64,000 nucleotides of DNA, from assembly GCF_003968755.1 (NCBI RefSeq), contig NZ_RYDL01000001.1, forward strand, positions 124,001 to 188,000, given 5' to 3'. This document shows, piece after piece, positions 9,173 through 18,945 of the stretch. Position numbers and translations under genes: made by a program. Positions within the stretch are counted from its first letter, which is position 1. Each line of letters opens with the position of its first letter. This DNA comes from Flavobacterium sp. RSP15. GTDB lineage: Bacteria > Bacteroidota > Bacteroidia > Flavobacteriales > Flavobacteriaceae. Below the pieces are notes generated by a model. That model was given only the letters and a program-made list of their open reading frames with translations, ran no database searches and was not told where the DNA came from.

Positions 9173-9205
9173 AAAACCACTGCTTATACAATAAACAGTG
9201 GTTCT
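9173..9205 (-). terminator. Intrinsic terminator of the RND efflux operon
   Basis: Arms AACCACTG (9175-9182) and CAGTGGTT (9196-9203) form a perfect 8-pair stem with a 13-base loop. Read on the minus strand, it is followed by TTTTGTCTTTTA, so it fits as terminator for the minus-strand efflux operon ending at 9246. Confidence 0.6.
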
Positions 9206-9245
9206 GGAACTAACAGAAATCAATTCTAATTAGTCAAGTAAATCT

Positions 9246-10658
9246 TTATTGCCACCCCCCACCAAGGGCTCTGTACAATTGAATTATGGCTTTGTATTGT
9301 TGGAATTTATTGTCTATCAAGCTTAATTCTGCATTCAAAGCATTGTCTTTTACAGTTAAAACTTCTAAATAATTCGCTAGTCCGTATGTCAATAATTCAT
9401 CTGAATAATCAGTGGCTTTATTCAACGCAGCTACTTGTTTTTCCCTCACGGTGAGTTTGTAGGTTTCATTGTTGTATTGTGCCAATGCATCCGAAACTTC
9501 TTTTCCGGCGGTCAACAAAGACTGCTCAAACTGAAGATAGGCTTTTTCCTGATTTGCTTTTGCAATTTCAAATCTGGTTTTAATCTGTCTTTGATTAAAA
9601 ATAGGTTGTGTCAAACCTGTAATTACATTAGCAAAAAGGGAATTAGCGCTAAACCATTCTTTCAAATCAATACTCTGAAGTCCACCTGTTGCGGTAAGTT
9701 TTAACGTTGGATAAAAATTACTTTTAGCTACATTGGTTTGCTCAAAACTTGAAATAAAGTTGTATTCTGCTGCAATCACGTCAGGTCTGTTTCTTAGTAA
9801 CGTAGCAGGTACACCAAGTGTAATGGTTGGTTGTAAGGATTGTGTTTCAAAAGTGCTTCTTTCAATTTTGGCAGAAGCTTCACCCATAAGAATGCTCATC
9901 GTGTTTTCAAGAATGATACTATTATTCTTTAAATCAGCAAGGATAATTTCGGTAGCATATTTTTGCGCTTCGGTTTGCTTCACACCAACTTCGGTAACAT
10001 TTCCTGCCGCTTTTAATGCTACAATTGTTTCAATACTTTGATTTCTGTTAATCAAGGTTCGTTCTGCTAATTTTATTTGTGCGTCAACAGAAAGCAATTG
10101 ATAATAAGTTGCGGCAAGGGTAGCAATTAATTGTGTTTTGACCACTTGATTCGCTGCTGTAGTTTGAAGATAGGCCGCATTTGCTGCGCGCTTGTTGCTT
10201 CGTATTTTTCCCCAAATGTCTGCTTCCCAAGAGAGATTTCCTGTAAACTGGTATTGATCCACATTAGTTGCACCACCACCACGGCTTATTAAGTTACCTA
10301 ATTGACTGTTTTTAGAAAGCTCTTGATGCGTCCAGTCGGCACCTACAGAAAGGGAGGGAAAATACCCGGCTTTTCCCTGTCGCATGGCAGCCTCGGCAGC
10401 TTGGATATTTTGCATTGCAATTCTGATATCCAAGTTATTGTTTAACCCTTTTTTGATATACCCTTGCAAAAGAGGATCGGTAAAAACGATGTCCCAAGCA
10501 ACATTAGCAAGTGAAGTACTATCATTTGAAACAACTTCAGTTCTGTAAAGATTCTCGGTTTTTAATTCTGGCCTATCGTATTTTTTAGCAACAAAGCACG
10601 ACTGCATTACGGTAGCGGTTATAACAACTACTGCTATTTTAATTAACTTATTCTTCAT
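9246..10658 (-). CDS. RND efflux outer-membrane factor (TolC/OprM, NodT family)
   Basis: A 470-residue outer-membrane lipoprotein. The signal peptide ends in a lipobox with acylated cysteine C21 (VMQSC). The body shows the two OEP repeats of the NodT family, including the SWEADIWGKIRSNKRAA segment near residue 150 and RNRPDVIAAEYN near residue 295. It forms the exit duct of a tripartite pump. Its start overlaps the end of the RND pump gene by 11 bases, so the two are translationally coupled; it is the last gene of the operon that starts at 15481. Confidence 0.95.
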   Translation of the reverse strand: MKNKLIKIAVVVITATVMQSCFVAKKYDRPELKTENLYRTEVVSNDSTSLANVAWDIVFTDPLLQGYIKKGLNNNLDIRIAMQNIQAAEAAMRQGKAGYFPSLSVGADWTHQELSKNSQLGNLISRGGGATNVDQYQFTGNLSWEADIWGKIRSNKRAANAAYLQTTAANQVVKTQLIATLAATYYQLLSVDAQIKLAERTLINRNQSIETIVALKAAGNVTEVGVKQTEAQKYATEIILADLKNNSIILENTMSILMGEASAKIERSTFETQSLQPTITLGVPATLLRNRPDVIAAEYNFISSFEQTNVAKSNFYPTLKLTATGGLQSIDLKEWFSANSLFANVITGLTQPIFNQRQIKTRFEIAKANQEKAYLQFEQSLLTAGKEVSDALAQYNNETYKLTVREKQVAALNKATDYSDELLTYGLANYLEVLTVKDNALNAELSLIDNKFQQYKAIIQLYRALGGGWQ

Positions 10659-13600
10659 TTTCTTTATTTAAAAGTGCGATATCAGTTTCCTGATTTGTTA
10701 TCGGAAGTGGTTTTGTAGAAATTTTTTCTTGTAAGGTTTGGAAAACGATAAACAATACCGGTATTACAAAAATCCCAAAAATGGTTCCTATTAACATACC
10801 GCCAATTGCTCCAGTTCCAATAGCATTATTCCCAACAGCTCCAGCTCCTTTAGCTAACATTAAAGGCAATAATCCGAAAATAAATGCAAATGATGTCATC
10901 AATATAGGACGTAAACGAGCAACTGCACCATGAATAGCCGCTTGGGTGATACTCATTCCTTTTTTTCTGGAATCTACGGAAAACTCGACGATTAAAATGG
11001 CGTTCTTAGCGAGTAATCCAATAAGCATAATAAGTGTTATTTGTAGGTAAATATTATCACTAACATTGAAAAAATAAGCAAATAAGTATGCTCCTGCTAA
11101 ACCAATTGGTAACGAAATTAGTACCGCAAAAGGCAACATATAACTCTCATATTGAGCGGCTAACAAGAAATATACAAAAACCAAACACAATAGGAAAATA
11201 TACAATGTTTGACCGCCAGCACTTATTTCCTCACGAGTCATTCCTGAAAACTCATAACCATAACCAATCGGTAAGGTTTGACTTGCCACTTCTTCAACTG
11301 CTTTAATGGCATCACCTGAGCTGAAACTTTCATTTGGAGCCCCTGTGACTTTTACAGAAGTGAATAAATTGAAACGCTCTATCGCTTGAGGGCCAAATAC
11401 TTTTACTAAAGTCACAAATTGTGAAATAGGAGCCATCTGACCAGTATTATTTCTTACCAATACTTGATTTAACGATTCGGGATTACTTCTAAATTCGGGT
11501 TCAGATTGGTAAACCACCCGAAATTGTTTTCCAAATTTGTTGAAATTAGAAGCATAAACGCCACCATAATATCCTTGCATCGTGCCTAAAACATCCGTGA
11601 CAGTTAACCCTGATTTCTTTATGGTAGCAACATTCAAATCAATTCGGTATTGCGGATAATTTGGAGAAAACGAGGTAGTTGCATATTTGATTTCGGGACG
11701 ACTATTTAAGGCTACTAAAAATTTACTTTTTACTTTATCCAATTCCTCAATTGTTCCTCCTTTTTGATCTTGTAATTGAAATTCAAAACCATTGCTATAC
11801 CCAAAACCAACAAGTGTAGGACGAGCAAAATAGAGGACTTTTGCATCTTTAACAGAAGCCGTACGCTTAAACAATTCAGCTATTACTGCATTTATTTCCT
11901 GATTCGCATCTTTACGTTCAGCCCAAGTTTTTAATTTTACAATTACCATTCCGTAATTACTACCTGTACCACTTATTAAACTACGACCTGAAATACGAAG
12001 TACTTCTTTTATTTCAGGAATATCTTTTACTTTATTTTCAATTTGCAATAATACATCCTCGGTTCTTTCTAATGAAGTGCCGGGCGGAAGAGAAACGTCT
12101 GAAAGAATTGCTCCTGTATCCTCACCCGGAACAAAGGCCTTTGGCGTAATATTTAATAATAAGATAAAAATCCCTGCAAAAATGGCAATTCCTAAAAAAG
12201 CCAACCATTTACGTTTTATAAAAAACTCAACAGATCTTTTATACTTAGCGGTTGTTGTTTCAAACCCAACATTGAATGCCGTATAAAAGCGTTCTGCAAA
12301 ACCTTTTTTCTTTGAGTTTTTATCGTGTTCTTTTAAGAAAATGGCACACAAAGCAGGAGAAAGTGTTAGGGCATTAATAGCTGATAATACAATTGCAACA
12401 GCCAAAGTTATTCCAAACTGCTTGTAGAAAACGCCAGCTGAACCACTAATAAAAGAAACAGGAATAAATACCGCTGACATAACAAGTGTAATAGAAATAA
12501 TTGCACTACTAATATCTTGCATGGCACTATGAGCTGCTTTTTTGGGATCATGTTCCCCAGCTTCCATTTTGGCATGGACGGCCTCAACTACTACAATAGC
12601 ATCATCGACCACAATTCCCACGGCCAATACTAAGGCAAAAAGAGTTAATAAATTAATGGTAAAGCCAAATAAACTTAGGAAAAAGAAAGTACCGACAATT
12701 GCAACAGGTACGGATATTGCTGGTATAAGGGTAGATCTCCAGTCTTGTAAGAAGATAAAAACCACAATAAAAACCAATAAAAAGGCTTCAATCAAAGTAT
12801 AGATCACTTTAGTGATAGATTCTTCTAAGAAGTCATTTGCATTAATTAAGGTGGCATATTTTACCCCTTTCGGGAAATTTACTTCCGCTTCATTTAACAC
12901 TTTTAAGGAACCTTCAATTACTTCTTGTGCATTAGATCCTGCAGTTTGTGCAATAGCAATTGCAATAGATTTGTTTCCATTTGTGTACGCATTACTGGCG
13001 TAATTTACAGCCCCCAATTCAATTTTTGCAACATCCCCTAATTTAAGGATTTCTCCGTTTTGGGTTGAACGGATAATAATTTCTTCGAACTCTTTTACAT
13101 CTTGCAGACGCCCTTTGTATTTTAATGTATATTGAAAAGATTGGTTACTACTTTCACCTAACTGACCGGGAGCGGCTTCAATATTCTGCTCAGCCAATAA
13201 AGCTGTAATATCCGAAGGAACAAGTCCATAAGCTCCCATTACATCTGGCTTGAGCCAAATACGCATCGAGTAGTCTTTTTGTCCAAAAATCATTGCTTCT
13301 CCAACTCCTGCAACACGTTTTATTTTTGGTAAAATATTGATGTTAGCATAATTTTGAAGGAAAGTATCATCATAATCCGGGTTGTCGCTGTATAAAGATA
13401 AAATCAAAATATTGTCGCTTTGTCTCTTTGAAGTTGTTACACCGGCTCTTGTAACTTCTTGAGGCAACAAAGGTGTAGCACGTGAAACACGATTTTGCAC
13501 ATTCACAGCTGCTAAATCTGGATTTGTACCTAATTTAAAGTAAATATTAATAGCTGCTGAACCGTCATTATTTGATGTAGAAGTCATGTAAGTCATGTCT

Positions 13601-13818
13601 TCAACACCGTTGATTTGTTCTTCTAATGGAATTACTACCGAGCTCATTACAACTTCGGCACTGGCGCCTTGATAGTTTGCTGCTACGGTTACCGTAGGTG
13701 GCGCTATTTCTGGATACTGTGAAACAGGGAGTGAGATTAACCCTAAAACTCCTAAAATTACGATGATAATAGAGATCACCGTTGACAATACCGGTCTGTC
13801 AATGAATTTTGAAAACAT
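10648..13818 (-). CDS. RND multidrug efflux pump, inner-membrane (AcrB/MexB, HAE1 family)
   Basis: A 1056-residue proton-driven exporter. Seen: N-terminal helix and porter domains beginning SKFIDRPVLSTVISII, the TM4 proton-relay pair in LAVGIVVDDAIVVVE near residue 405, a long central loop, and the second membrane half with GLLAKNAILIVEF. Size and order match AcrB (1049). With the adaptor gene upstream and the outer-membrane factor downstream it makes a complete tripartite pump. The adaptor ends 34 bases before it and it overlaps the outer-membrane factor gene. Substrates are unknown; lipophilic drugs or detergents are usual. Confidence 0.97.
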   Translation of the reverse strand: MFSKFIDRPVLSTVISIIIVILGVLGLISLPVSQYPEIAPPTVTVAANYQGASAEVVMSSVVIPLEEQINGVEDMTYMTSTSNNDGSAAINIYFKLGTNPDLAAVNVQNRVSRATPLLPQEVTRAGVTTSKRQSDNILILSLYSDNPDYDDTFLQNYANINILPKIKRVAGVGEAMIFGQKDYSMRIWLKPDVMGAYGLVPSDITALLAEQNIEAAPGQLGESSNQSFQYTLKYKGRLQDVKEFEEIIIRSTQNGEILKLGDVAKIELGAVNYASNAYTNGNKSIAIAIAQTAGSNAQEVIEGSLKVLNEAEVNFPKGVKYATLINANDFLEESITKVIYTLIEAFLLVFIVVFIFLQDWRSTLIPAISVPVAIVGTFFFLSLFGFTINLLTLFALVLAVGIVVDDAIVVVEAVHAKMEAGEHDPKKAAHSAMQDISSAIISITLVMSAVFIPVSFISGSAGVFYKQFGITLAVAIVLSAINALTLSPALCAIFLKEHDKNSKKKGFAERFYTAFNVGFETTTAKYKRSVEFFIKRKWLAFLGIAIFAGIFILLLNITPKAFVPGEDTGAILSDVSLPPGTSLERTEDVLLQIENKVKDIPEIKEVLRISGRSLISGTGSNYGMVIVKLKTWAERKDANQEINAVIAELFKRTASVKDAKVLYFARPTLVGFGYSNGFEFQLQDQKGGTIEELDKVKSKFLVALNSRPEIKYATTSFSPNYPQYRIDLNVATIKKSGLTVTDVLGTMQGYYGGVYASNFNKFGKQFRVVYQSEPEFRSNPESLNQVLVRNNTGQMAPISQFVTLVKVFGPQAIERFNLFTSVKVTGAPNESFSSGDAIKAVEEVASQTLPIGYGYEFSGMTREEISAGGQTLYIFLLCLVFVYFLLAAQYESYMLPFAVLISLPIGLAGAYLFAYFFNVSDNIYLQITLIMLIGLLAKNAILIVEFSVDSRKKGMSITQAAIHGAVARLRPILMTSFAFIFGLLPLMLAKGAGAVGNNAIGTGAIGGMLIGTIFGIFVIPVLFIVFQTLQEKISTKPLPITNQETDIALLNKENEE

Positions 13819-13851
13819 ATTTTGTTATTTATTCAATAATTAGTTTCTGAA

Positions 13852-14958
13852 TTATTTTTTTGTTGGATTGATGATAGTTTTAAAATCAATAATTTCAGCC
13901 TTAATGAGGGTTCCTTCAGTTACTATCCCCACTCCTTCAACAAGTATCTTATCGTTTACATTTAATCCGCTATCCACTACAAAAAATTGACCTCCAGGAA
14001 TTGCGCGAACTTCAATTGGGATTGCTTGCACTTTGTTGTTTTTATCCACAACAAGTACAATGCGTTTGTCTTGTAATTCTAATGTTGCATTTTGAGGAAT
14101 GACAATAACATCTACTAAATGTGTAGGGATTTGTATCGTCCCACTTTCTCCAGAACGCAACAATTTGTTTCCGTTTGTAAAACGTGCTCGTACATTAAAC
14201 GATCCTGTTTGTGTGTTGGCTTGTCCGCTAAAGGTTTCAATTTTACCCTTTTGTTCATATTGCATCCCATTGCTTAAAATTAAATTTACCGCTTCCATTT
14301 TGTTTATTTTTTCTTGAAATGACTTTCCTGGAGTATTCATCATGATATCCAATTGTTCTTTTTCATTTACTGAAAAATAAGCATAAATCGTGCTCACATC
14401 CGAAATTCGGGTTAAAGGTTCAACAGTTTGGCTGCTTACATAACTTCCAAGTCTTAAAGGTAAAGTTCCTACAATTCCGTTAACAGGACTTTTTATAGTA
14501 GCATAATTAATTCTGGCAACGATACTTTGATACGTACTTTTAGCACTAGCTAAATTTGCTTTAGCCGTTTCTAATTGCACATCACTGATGATGTCACGCT
14601 CTACCAAAGGGATTAAACGATTTACCTCCACTTGAGCAGCCGCAACTTTTGCTTTTGCAGCACCAGCTTCCTGGGTTGCTGTTTGAGTCTCTAATTTAAA
14701 AAGCAATTGCCCTTTTTTAACTTCTTGTCCTTCTTGCACATATATTTTTTGAATATATCCATCTACTTTTGCACGAATATCTATATCGGTAACGCCTTCT
14801 AAACTCGCAGGATATTCAGCTAATAAAGTTGTATTAGAGGTTGCTATCTCAACCACTTTGTATGACATAACAGAAGGAGCCGTTTGAGCCGTTTCTTTTT
14901 TACAAGAAAGCAAGCTTATTGATAATAAAATTACACTTATAAAATATTTTTTTTTCAT
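13852..14958 (-). CDS. RND efflux periplasmic adaptor (membrane fusion protein)
   Basis: A 368-residue lipoprotein with lipobox cysteine C19 (SLLSC). It has the AcrA/MexA order: a lipoyl half-motif (VDGYIQKIYVQEGQEVKKG) near residue 70, an alpha hairpin with many Ala/Lys/Glu around residues 100-145, the second lipoyl half (NYATIKSPVNGIVG), beta barrel and membrane-proximal domain. It links pump and outer-membrane factor. It starts 13 bases after the stop of the GbsR-type regulator gene. Confidence 0.95.
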   Translation of the reverse strand: MKKKYFISVILLSISLLSCKKETAQTAPSVMSYKVVEIATSNTTLLAEYPASLEGVTDIDIRAKVDGYIQKIYVQEGQEVKKGQLLFKLETQTATQEAGAAKAKVAAAQVEVNRLIPLVERDIISDVQLETAKANLASAKSTYQSIVARINYATIKSPVNGIVGTLPLRLGSYVSSQTVEPLTRISDVSTIYAYFSVNEKEQLDIMMNTPGKSFQEKINKMEAVNLILSNGMQYEQKGKIETFSGQANTQTGSFNVRARFTNGNKLLRSGESGTIQIPTHLVDVIVIPQNATLELQDKRIVLVVDKNNKVQAIPIEVRAIPGGQFFVVDSGLNVNDKILVEGVGIVTEGTLIKAEIIDFKTIINPTKK

Positions 14959-14971
14959 CTGGGACTATTTA

Positions 14972-15481
14972 CTAAAATTGATTAATTATTATTTTACTGT
15001 TATTATTTTCTATTTCTTTGAATTTATGAATGGTTTTAATCAATAATTCTTCGACTTCTATTACATGTTTTTTGTATGCTTTTGTATTTTCCAGATTGCA
15101 CTGCTCTTCAGGACATGAAATGTTTTTTTCACGGTACGACTGCAATTTTTCGATTATTTGTTTTTCAAAATTAAGTATTTTTAGATAATTAGTCAGTCTT
15201 TCGCTAAATGGACTGGATTTGAAATATTTTTTCCGATCACCAGTCAACGTATAATAATTTATTTTGTCCATTTTTAGCAGTAGATTCAAGTTTGTAGAAA
15301 TCGAACTTTTACTGGCGCCCAGTTTTTCAACTATTTCTTCAAAGGTTAATCCTTTTTTGCAGCCATCAATTATTAATAGTCCCAGAATTCTGGAGCCAAG
15401 CGGAGATAAATTATACAGTAACTCAAAATGAATTCCGAACATTTCAATAAGTTCTTCTCTTTCTTTAGTGATATTGTTCAT
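14972..15481 (-). CDS. GbsR/MarR-family transcriptional regulator of the efflux operon
   Basis: A 169-residue winged-helix protein. The helix-turn-helix region is around residues 40-75 (LTFEEIVEKLGASKSSIST), then a wing with YYTLTGDRKKYFK and a long C-terminal helical part for dimerisation. GbsR-like MarR proteins are commonly the first gene of RND operons in Bacteroidota and usually repress them. It begins only 12 bases after a TAnnTTTG element with a perfect 9-base inverted repeat just upstream, which argues for autoregulation of the four-gene operon. The inducer is unknown. Confidence 0.88.
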   Translation of the reverse strand: MNNITKEREELIEMFGIHFELLYNLSPLGSRILGLLIIDGCKKGLTFEEIVEKLGASKSSISTNLNLLLKMDKINYYTLTGDRKKYFKSSPFSERLTNYLKILNFEKQIIEKLQSYREKNISCPEEQCNLENTKAYKKHVIEVEELLIKTIHKFKEIENNNSKIIINQF

Positions 15482-15492
15482 AATTTTTTTTG

Positions 15493-15500
15493 CAAAAGTA
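15493..15500 (-). promoter_or_regulatory. -7 promoter element of the gbsR-RND operon
   Basis: Minus-strand TACTTTTG, an exact match to the Bacteroidota TAnnTTTG element, 12 bases before the regulator's ATG, giving a very short leader. Confidence 0.7.
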
Positions 15501-15504
15501 CTAT

Positions 15505-15528
15505 TTAGTTCGGCATTTACCGAACTAA
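15505..15528. promoter_or_regulatory. Palindromic operator, probably for the GbsR-type regulator
   Basis: A perfect inverted repeat with arms TTAGTTCGG (15505-15513) and CCGAACTAA (15520-15528) and a 6-base spacer. It lies 4 bases upstream of the -7 element, where RNA polymerase would bind, so a bound dimer would block the operon. A further half-site-like CGAACTTA follows at 15530. Confidence 0.7.
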
Positions 15529-15717
15529 GCGAACTTAAATCTATGTTAATTTATTTAACAAATTGTAGTTAATGAAGTTACTGCTTCTACAATAAAAATC
15601 TAAAGTTTATTCCTTATTTAGTTATAATTAGATTAAAAGTTAGTTGCTGAAAAAAAAATGCTTAATATTGAAAAGCGAACATTTATCCGTATTTTATTAA
15701 ACCAAATGAATTTTACT

Positions 15718-16512
15718 ATGAAATCTAAAAACTTCAAGAACTCTTTATTAATGATTTCTTTATTCTCTGCAACAGCAGTTATGGCGCAACACAACTATGT
15801 AAATACTCCGCCAGAGGTTTCCCCAATGTCAATGAAACCAGAAATGACTGAAATTTGGGAACCAGAAGTAAAAGGTATTACCCCGGCTAAAACCATTGGA
15901 AATGCGCCTTCGGATGCGATTATTTTATTTGACGGTAAAAATTTAGCGCAATGGGTGAGCCAGAAAGATATAAATAAGCCAGCCGGATGGAAAATTGTTG
16001 ATCAAGATTATATGGAAGTTGTTCCAGGTACCGGAGCCATTCAAACTAAAATGGTTTTTGGGGATTGTCAGCTGCACCTGGAATGGAGCGCGCCGGATGT
16101 TGTTTTAGATGGGGGACAGGCAAGAGGAAACAGTGGTGTATTTTTCCAAAACAGATATGAATTACAAATATTGGATTCCTATAATAATAGAACCTATAGC
16201 AATGGCCAGGCCGGAAGTATTTATAAAGATCATCCACCTTTAGTAAACGCCGTGAAAACACCATTAGAATGGAATGCTTATGATGTAATATATACGGCAC
16301 CTCGCTTCAAAGCAGATGGTAAAATTGATGCTCCGGCAAGAATTACCGTGTTTTTGAATGGTGTTTTAGTCCAAAATAATACTACAATAAACGGGTTGAC
16401 ACTTTACATCGGTTTGCATAATTATCCCTCGGCTCATGGAGAGGATGTTATTTCGCTTCAGGATCATGATTCTAAAAATCAATTCCGAAATATTTGGATC
16501 AGAAAACTATAA
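15718..16512 (+). CDS. Secreted DUF1080 (3-keto-disaccharide hydrolase-like) protein
   Basis: About 264 residues from the ATG at 15718. That start is preferred over 15658 because it directly opens a normal signal peptide (MKSKNFKNSLLMISLFSATA, cleaved near VMAQ). The mature part is a concanavalin-like beta sandwich of the DUF1080 type: FDGKNLAQWVSQ, GWKIVDQDYMEVVPGTGAIQT, GQARGNSGVFFQNRYELQILDS and QDHDSKNQFRNIWIRKL at the end. Some members hydrolyse 3-keto-glycosides in the periplasm; others are only predicted carbohydrate-active. It is a single gene with its own terminator at 16524. Confidence 0.85.
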   Translation: MKSKNFKNSLLMISLFSATAVMAQHNYVNTPPEVSPMSMKPEMTEIWEPEVKGITPAKTIGNAPSDAIILFDGKNLAQWVSQKDINKPAGWKIVDQDYMEVVPGTGAIQTKMVFGDCQLHLEWSAPDVVLDGGQARGNSGVFFQNRYELQILDSYNNRTYSNGQAGSIYKDHPPLVNAVKTPLEWNAYDVIYTAPRFKADGKIDAPARITVFLNGVLVQNNTTINGLTLYIGLHNYPSAHGEDVISLQDHDSKNQFRNIWIRKL

Positions 16513-16523
16513 AATTAAATACC

Positions 16524-16553
16524 AACGGAGTGCTAAAACGCTCCGTTTTTTTT
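16524..16553 (+). terminator. Intrinsic terminator after the DUF1080 gene
   Basis: Arms AACGGAG (16524-16530) and CTCCGTT (16541-16547) with a 10-base loop region and a following run of eight T. Confidence 0.85.
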
Positions 16554-16602
16554 AGCGCTACAGCACAATTAGCATTGTTATGTTTTTGAAATCTAAATTA
16601 CT

Positions 16603-16610
16603 TATATTTG
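16603..16610 (+). promoter_or_regulatory. -7 promoter element of the HD-domain gene
   Basis: TATATTTG matches TAnnTTTG and lies 22 bases before the start codon at 16633. Confidence 0.55.
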
Positions 16611-16632
16611 TTGACCTAAAAAAAAACTTATA

Positions 16633-17862
16633 GTGAGTCAAATCAATAAGCTAAAAATATTCAATGATCCCATTTATGGGTTTATTACCATACCCAATGC
16701 CTTAATTTACGATTTAATACAGCATCTTTATTTTCAGCGTTTGCGCCGTATTTCCCAGATGGGCTTGTCGTATTTAGTATATCCCGGTGCCAATCATACC
16801 CGTTTTCATCATGCTTTAGGTTGTATGCATTTAATGCAAAAAGCGGTTGATGTATTGCGTTTTAAGGGAGTTTCAATATCTCCTGAAGAAGAAAATGCAC
16901 TCTATATTGCCATTTTGTTACACGATATAGGACATGGCCCTTTTTCGCATGCTATGGAAAGAAGTATCGTTGAGGATGTACATCATGAGGAAATTTCCTT
17001 ATTGTTCATGAATCAGTTAAATGTGGAATTCAAAGGCCAGTTGAGTCTAGCCATTCAGGTTTTCAAGGGGGAATATGACCGGAAATTTATGCTGCAACTT
17101 ATTTCGAGCCAATTGGATATGGATCGTATGGATTATTTGAAACGCGATAGTTTTTATTCGGGTGTTTCAGAAGGCAATGTCAATTCAGAACGATTAATCC
17201 AAATGATGAATGTTGCTGATGATGTTTTGGTTATTGAAGAGAAGGGAATTTACTCTGTTGAAAAATTCTTAATGTCCAGACGATTAATGTACTGGCAGGT
17301 TTATTTACACAAAACCAGTTTAGTGGCCGAGTTAATTTTGACGAAAGTCCTAAAAAGAGCTAAAGAATTGACCTTAAAAGGAGTACAGTTGCCTTGCAGC
17401 AAGCCGTTGTCCTTTTTTATGGAAAATAAAGTTACGATGGACACATTTGATGCCGGGAGGTTAGATTTATTTGCACAATTAGATGATTTTGATATTATTG
17501 GGGCTTTAAAAGCTTGGCAAAAAGAGGATGATTTTATTCTGTCGTCTTTGAGTAAAATGATTGTCAACCGTGATTTATTAAAGATAAAATTAACGAGTGA
17601 AAAAGTCACTTTGGAAGAATTACAGCCGTTGAAAGAACGTTTTGCAGCAGAGCATCATATTTCTTTACAAGAAACAAACTATTTTATTTTTAGAGGAAAA
17701 ATAAAAAATCAGGCTTACAGTAAACAGGCAGAACCCATACGAATTTTGAATAAAGACAAAACTATTGAAGACGTAGTCGATGCCTCTGACCAATTGAATT
17801 TGAAATCATTATCTAAATCCGTTACCAAATATTACATATGTTTTCCAAAACAACTGTTATAA
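16633..17862 (+). CDS. HD-domain phosphohydrolase (dGTPase-like)
   Basis: A 409-residue soluble metal-dependent phosphohydrolase of the HD superfamily. The four HD ligands are visible: HTRFHHALG near residue 55, LLHDIGHGPFSH near residue 98, and the downstream aspartate in LDMDRMDYLKRD near residue 180. This order matches dNTP triphosphohydrolase-like proteins. The start is a GTG at 16633, with an upstream TAnnTTTG promoter. It ends 39 bases before lpxD, so the lipid A genes may be read from the same transcript. The actual nucleotide substrate is unproven. Confidence 0.87.
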   Translation: MSQINKLKIFNDPIYGFITIPNALIYDLIQHLYFQRLRRISQMGLSYLVYPGANHTRFHHALGCMHLMQKAVDVLRFKGVSISPEEENALYIAILLHDIGHGPFSHAMERSIVEDVHHEEISLLFMNQLNVEFKGQLSLAIQVFKGEYDRKFMLQLISSQLDMDRMDYLKRDSFYSGVSEGNVNSERLIQMMNVADDVLVIEEKGIYSVEKFLMSRRLMYWQVYLHKTSLVAELILTKVLKRAKELTLKGVQLPCSKPLSFFMENKVTMDTFDAGRLDLFAQLDDFDIIGALKAWQKEDDFILSSLSKMIVNRDLLKIKLTSEKVTLEELQPLKERFAAEHHISLQETNYFIFRGKIKNQAYSKQAEPIRILNKDKTIEDVVDASDQLNLKSLSKSVTKYYICFPKQLL

Positions 17863-17888
17863 ATTCAGTATTTAAAACCTATTTTTTA

Positions 17889-17896
17889 TATTTTTG
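17889..17896 (+). promoter_or_regulatory. -7 promoter element immediately before lpxD
   Basis: TATTTTTG fits TAnnTTTG and ends only 5 bases before the lpxD ATG. If active, it would give a leaderless or nearly leaderless lpxD mRNA. Confidence 0.45.
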
Positions 17897-17901
17897 TCGG
17901 G

Positions 17902-18945
17902 ATGAAATTTACAGCAGAACAAATAGCAGGGATTTTAGAAGGTGAAGTTGTAGGAAATCCAATGGCAGAAGTTTCTAGATTATCAAAAATCGAAGAAGGC
18001 ATCGAAGGATCACTAACATTCTTGTCAAACCCCAAATATCAGAATTATATTTATTCTACTAAAGCATCTGTAACAATTGTTAATGATACTTTTATAGCAG
18101 AGGCACCAATCACTACAACTTTGATTAAAGTGATTGATGCGTATTCCGCATTTTCAAAATTATTAGAATTTTACAATCAGGTAAAATTAAATAAAAGTGG
18201 GATAGAACAACCCTCTTTCCTTTCGGACAGCGTTAAATATGGAGAAAGTTTATATTTAGGGAGTTTTAGTTATGTAGGTCAAAATGTTGTTTTAGGAGAA
18301 AACGTAAAAATTTATCCCAATTGTTTTCTGGGTGATAATGTAGTAGTAGGGGATAATGTAATTCTATTTGCTGGTGCAAAAATTTATTCAGAGACCATAA
18401 TAGGGAATAACTGTACGATACATTCCGGAGCTATAATAGGTTCAGATGGTTTTGGTTTTGCACCTAATCCAGACGGAACCTATACGAAAATCCCGCAAAT
18501 AGGAAATGTTATTATTGAAGATAATGTTGATATTGGGTCTTGTACTACAATAGATAGAGCCACAATGGGTTCAACTATTATACGCAAAGGCGTGAAGCTG
18601 GACAATCAAATTCAAATTGCGCACAATGTTGAAATTGGGGAGAATACGGTAATAGCGGCACAAACCGGTGTTGCGGGTTCAACTAAAATTGGCAAAAACG
18701 GGATGATTGGTGGCCAAGTTGGAATTTCTGGACACCTAACCATTGGCAATAATGTACGAATTCAAGCGCAATGTGGTGTAGGAAGGAATATTAAAGACAA
18801 TGAAATCTTGCAAGGAAGTCCCGCATTTGGGTACAATGATTTTAGTAAATCGTATGTTCATTTCAAAAATCTACCCAAAATTGTTGCGGAAATTGAAGAA
18901 TTAAAAAAACAAATTTTAAACCAAAAAAATGGAAAAAATGGTTAA
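17902..18945 (+). CDS. lpxD: UDP-3-O-acylglucosamine N-acyltransferase LpxD
   Basis: A 347-residue protein of lipid A synthesis that N-acylates UDP-3-O-acyl-glucosamine using acyl-ACP. An N-terminal uridine-binding domain (residues 1-100) is followed by left-handed beta-helix hexapeptide repeats (IIGNNC, VVVGDN and so on) and a C-terminal helix. The catalytic histidine is kept in [14 protein letters not shown]. Length matches the family (about 340). It overlaps lpxC-fabZ by 17 bases. The window has a second LpxD-like gene at 21852. Confidence 0.95.
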   Translation: MKFTAEQIAGILEGEVVGNPMAEVSRLSKIEEGIEGSLTFLSNPKYQNYIYSTKASVTIVNDTFIAEAPITTTLIKVIDAYSAFSKLLEFYNQVKLNKSGIEQPSFLSDSVKYGESLYLGSFSYVGQNVVLGENVKIYPNCFLGDNVVVGDNVILFAGAKIYSETIIGNNCTIHSGAIIGSDGFGFAPNPDGTYTKIPQIGNVIIEDNVDIGSCTTIDRATMGSTIIRKGVKLDNQIQIAHNVEIGENTVIAAQTGVAGSTKIGKNGMIGGQVGISGHLTIGNNVRIQAQCGVGRNIKDNEILQGSPAFGYNDFSKSYVHFKNLPKIVAEIEELKKQILNQKNGKNG

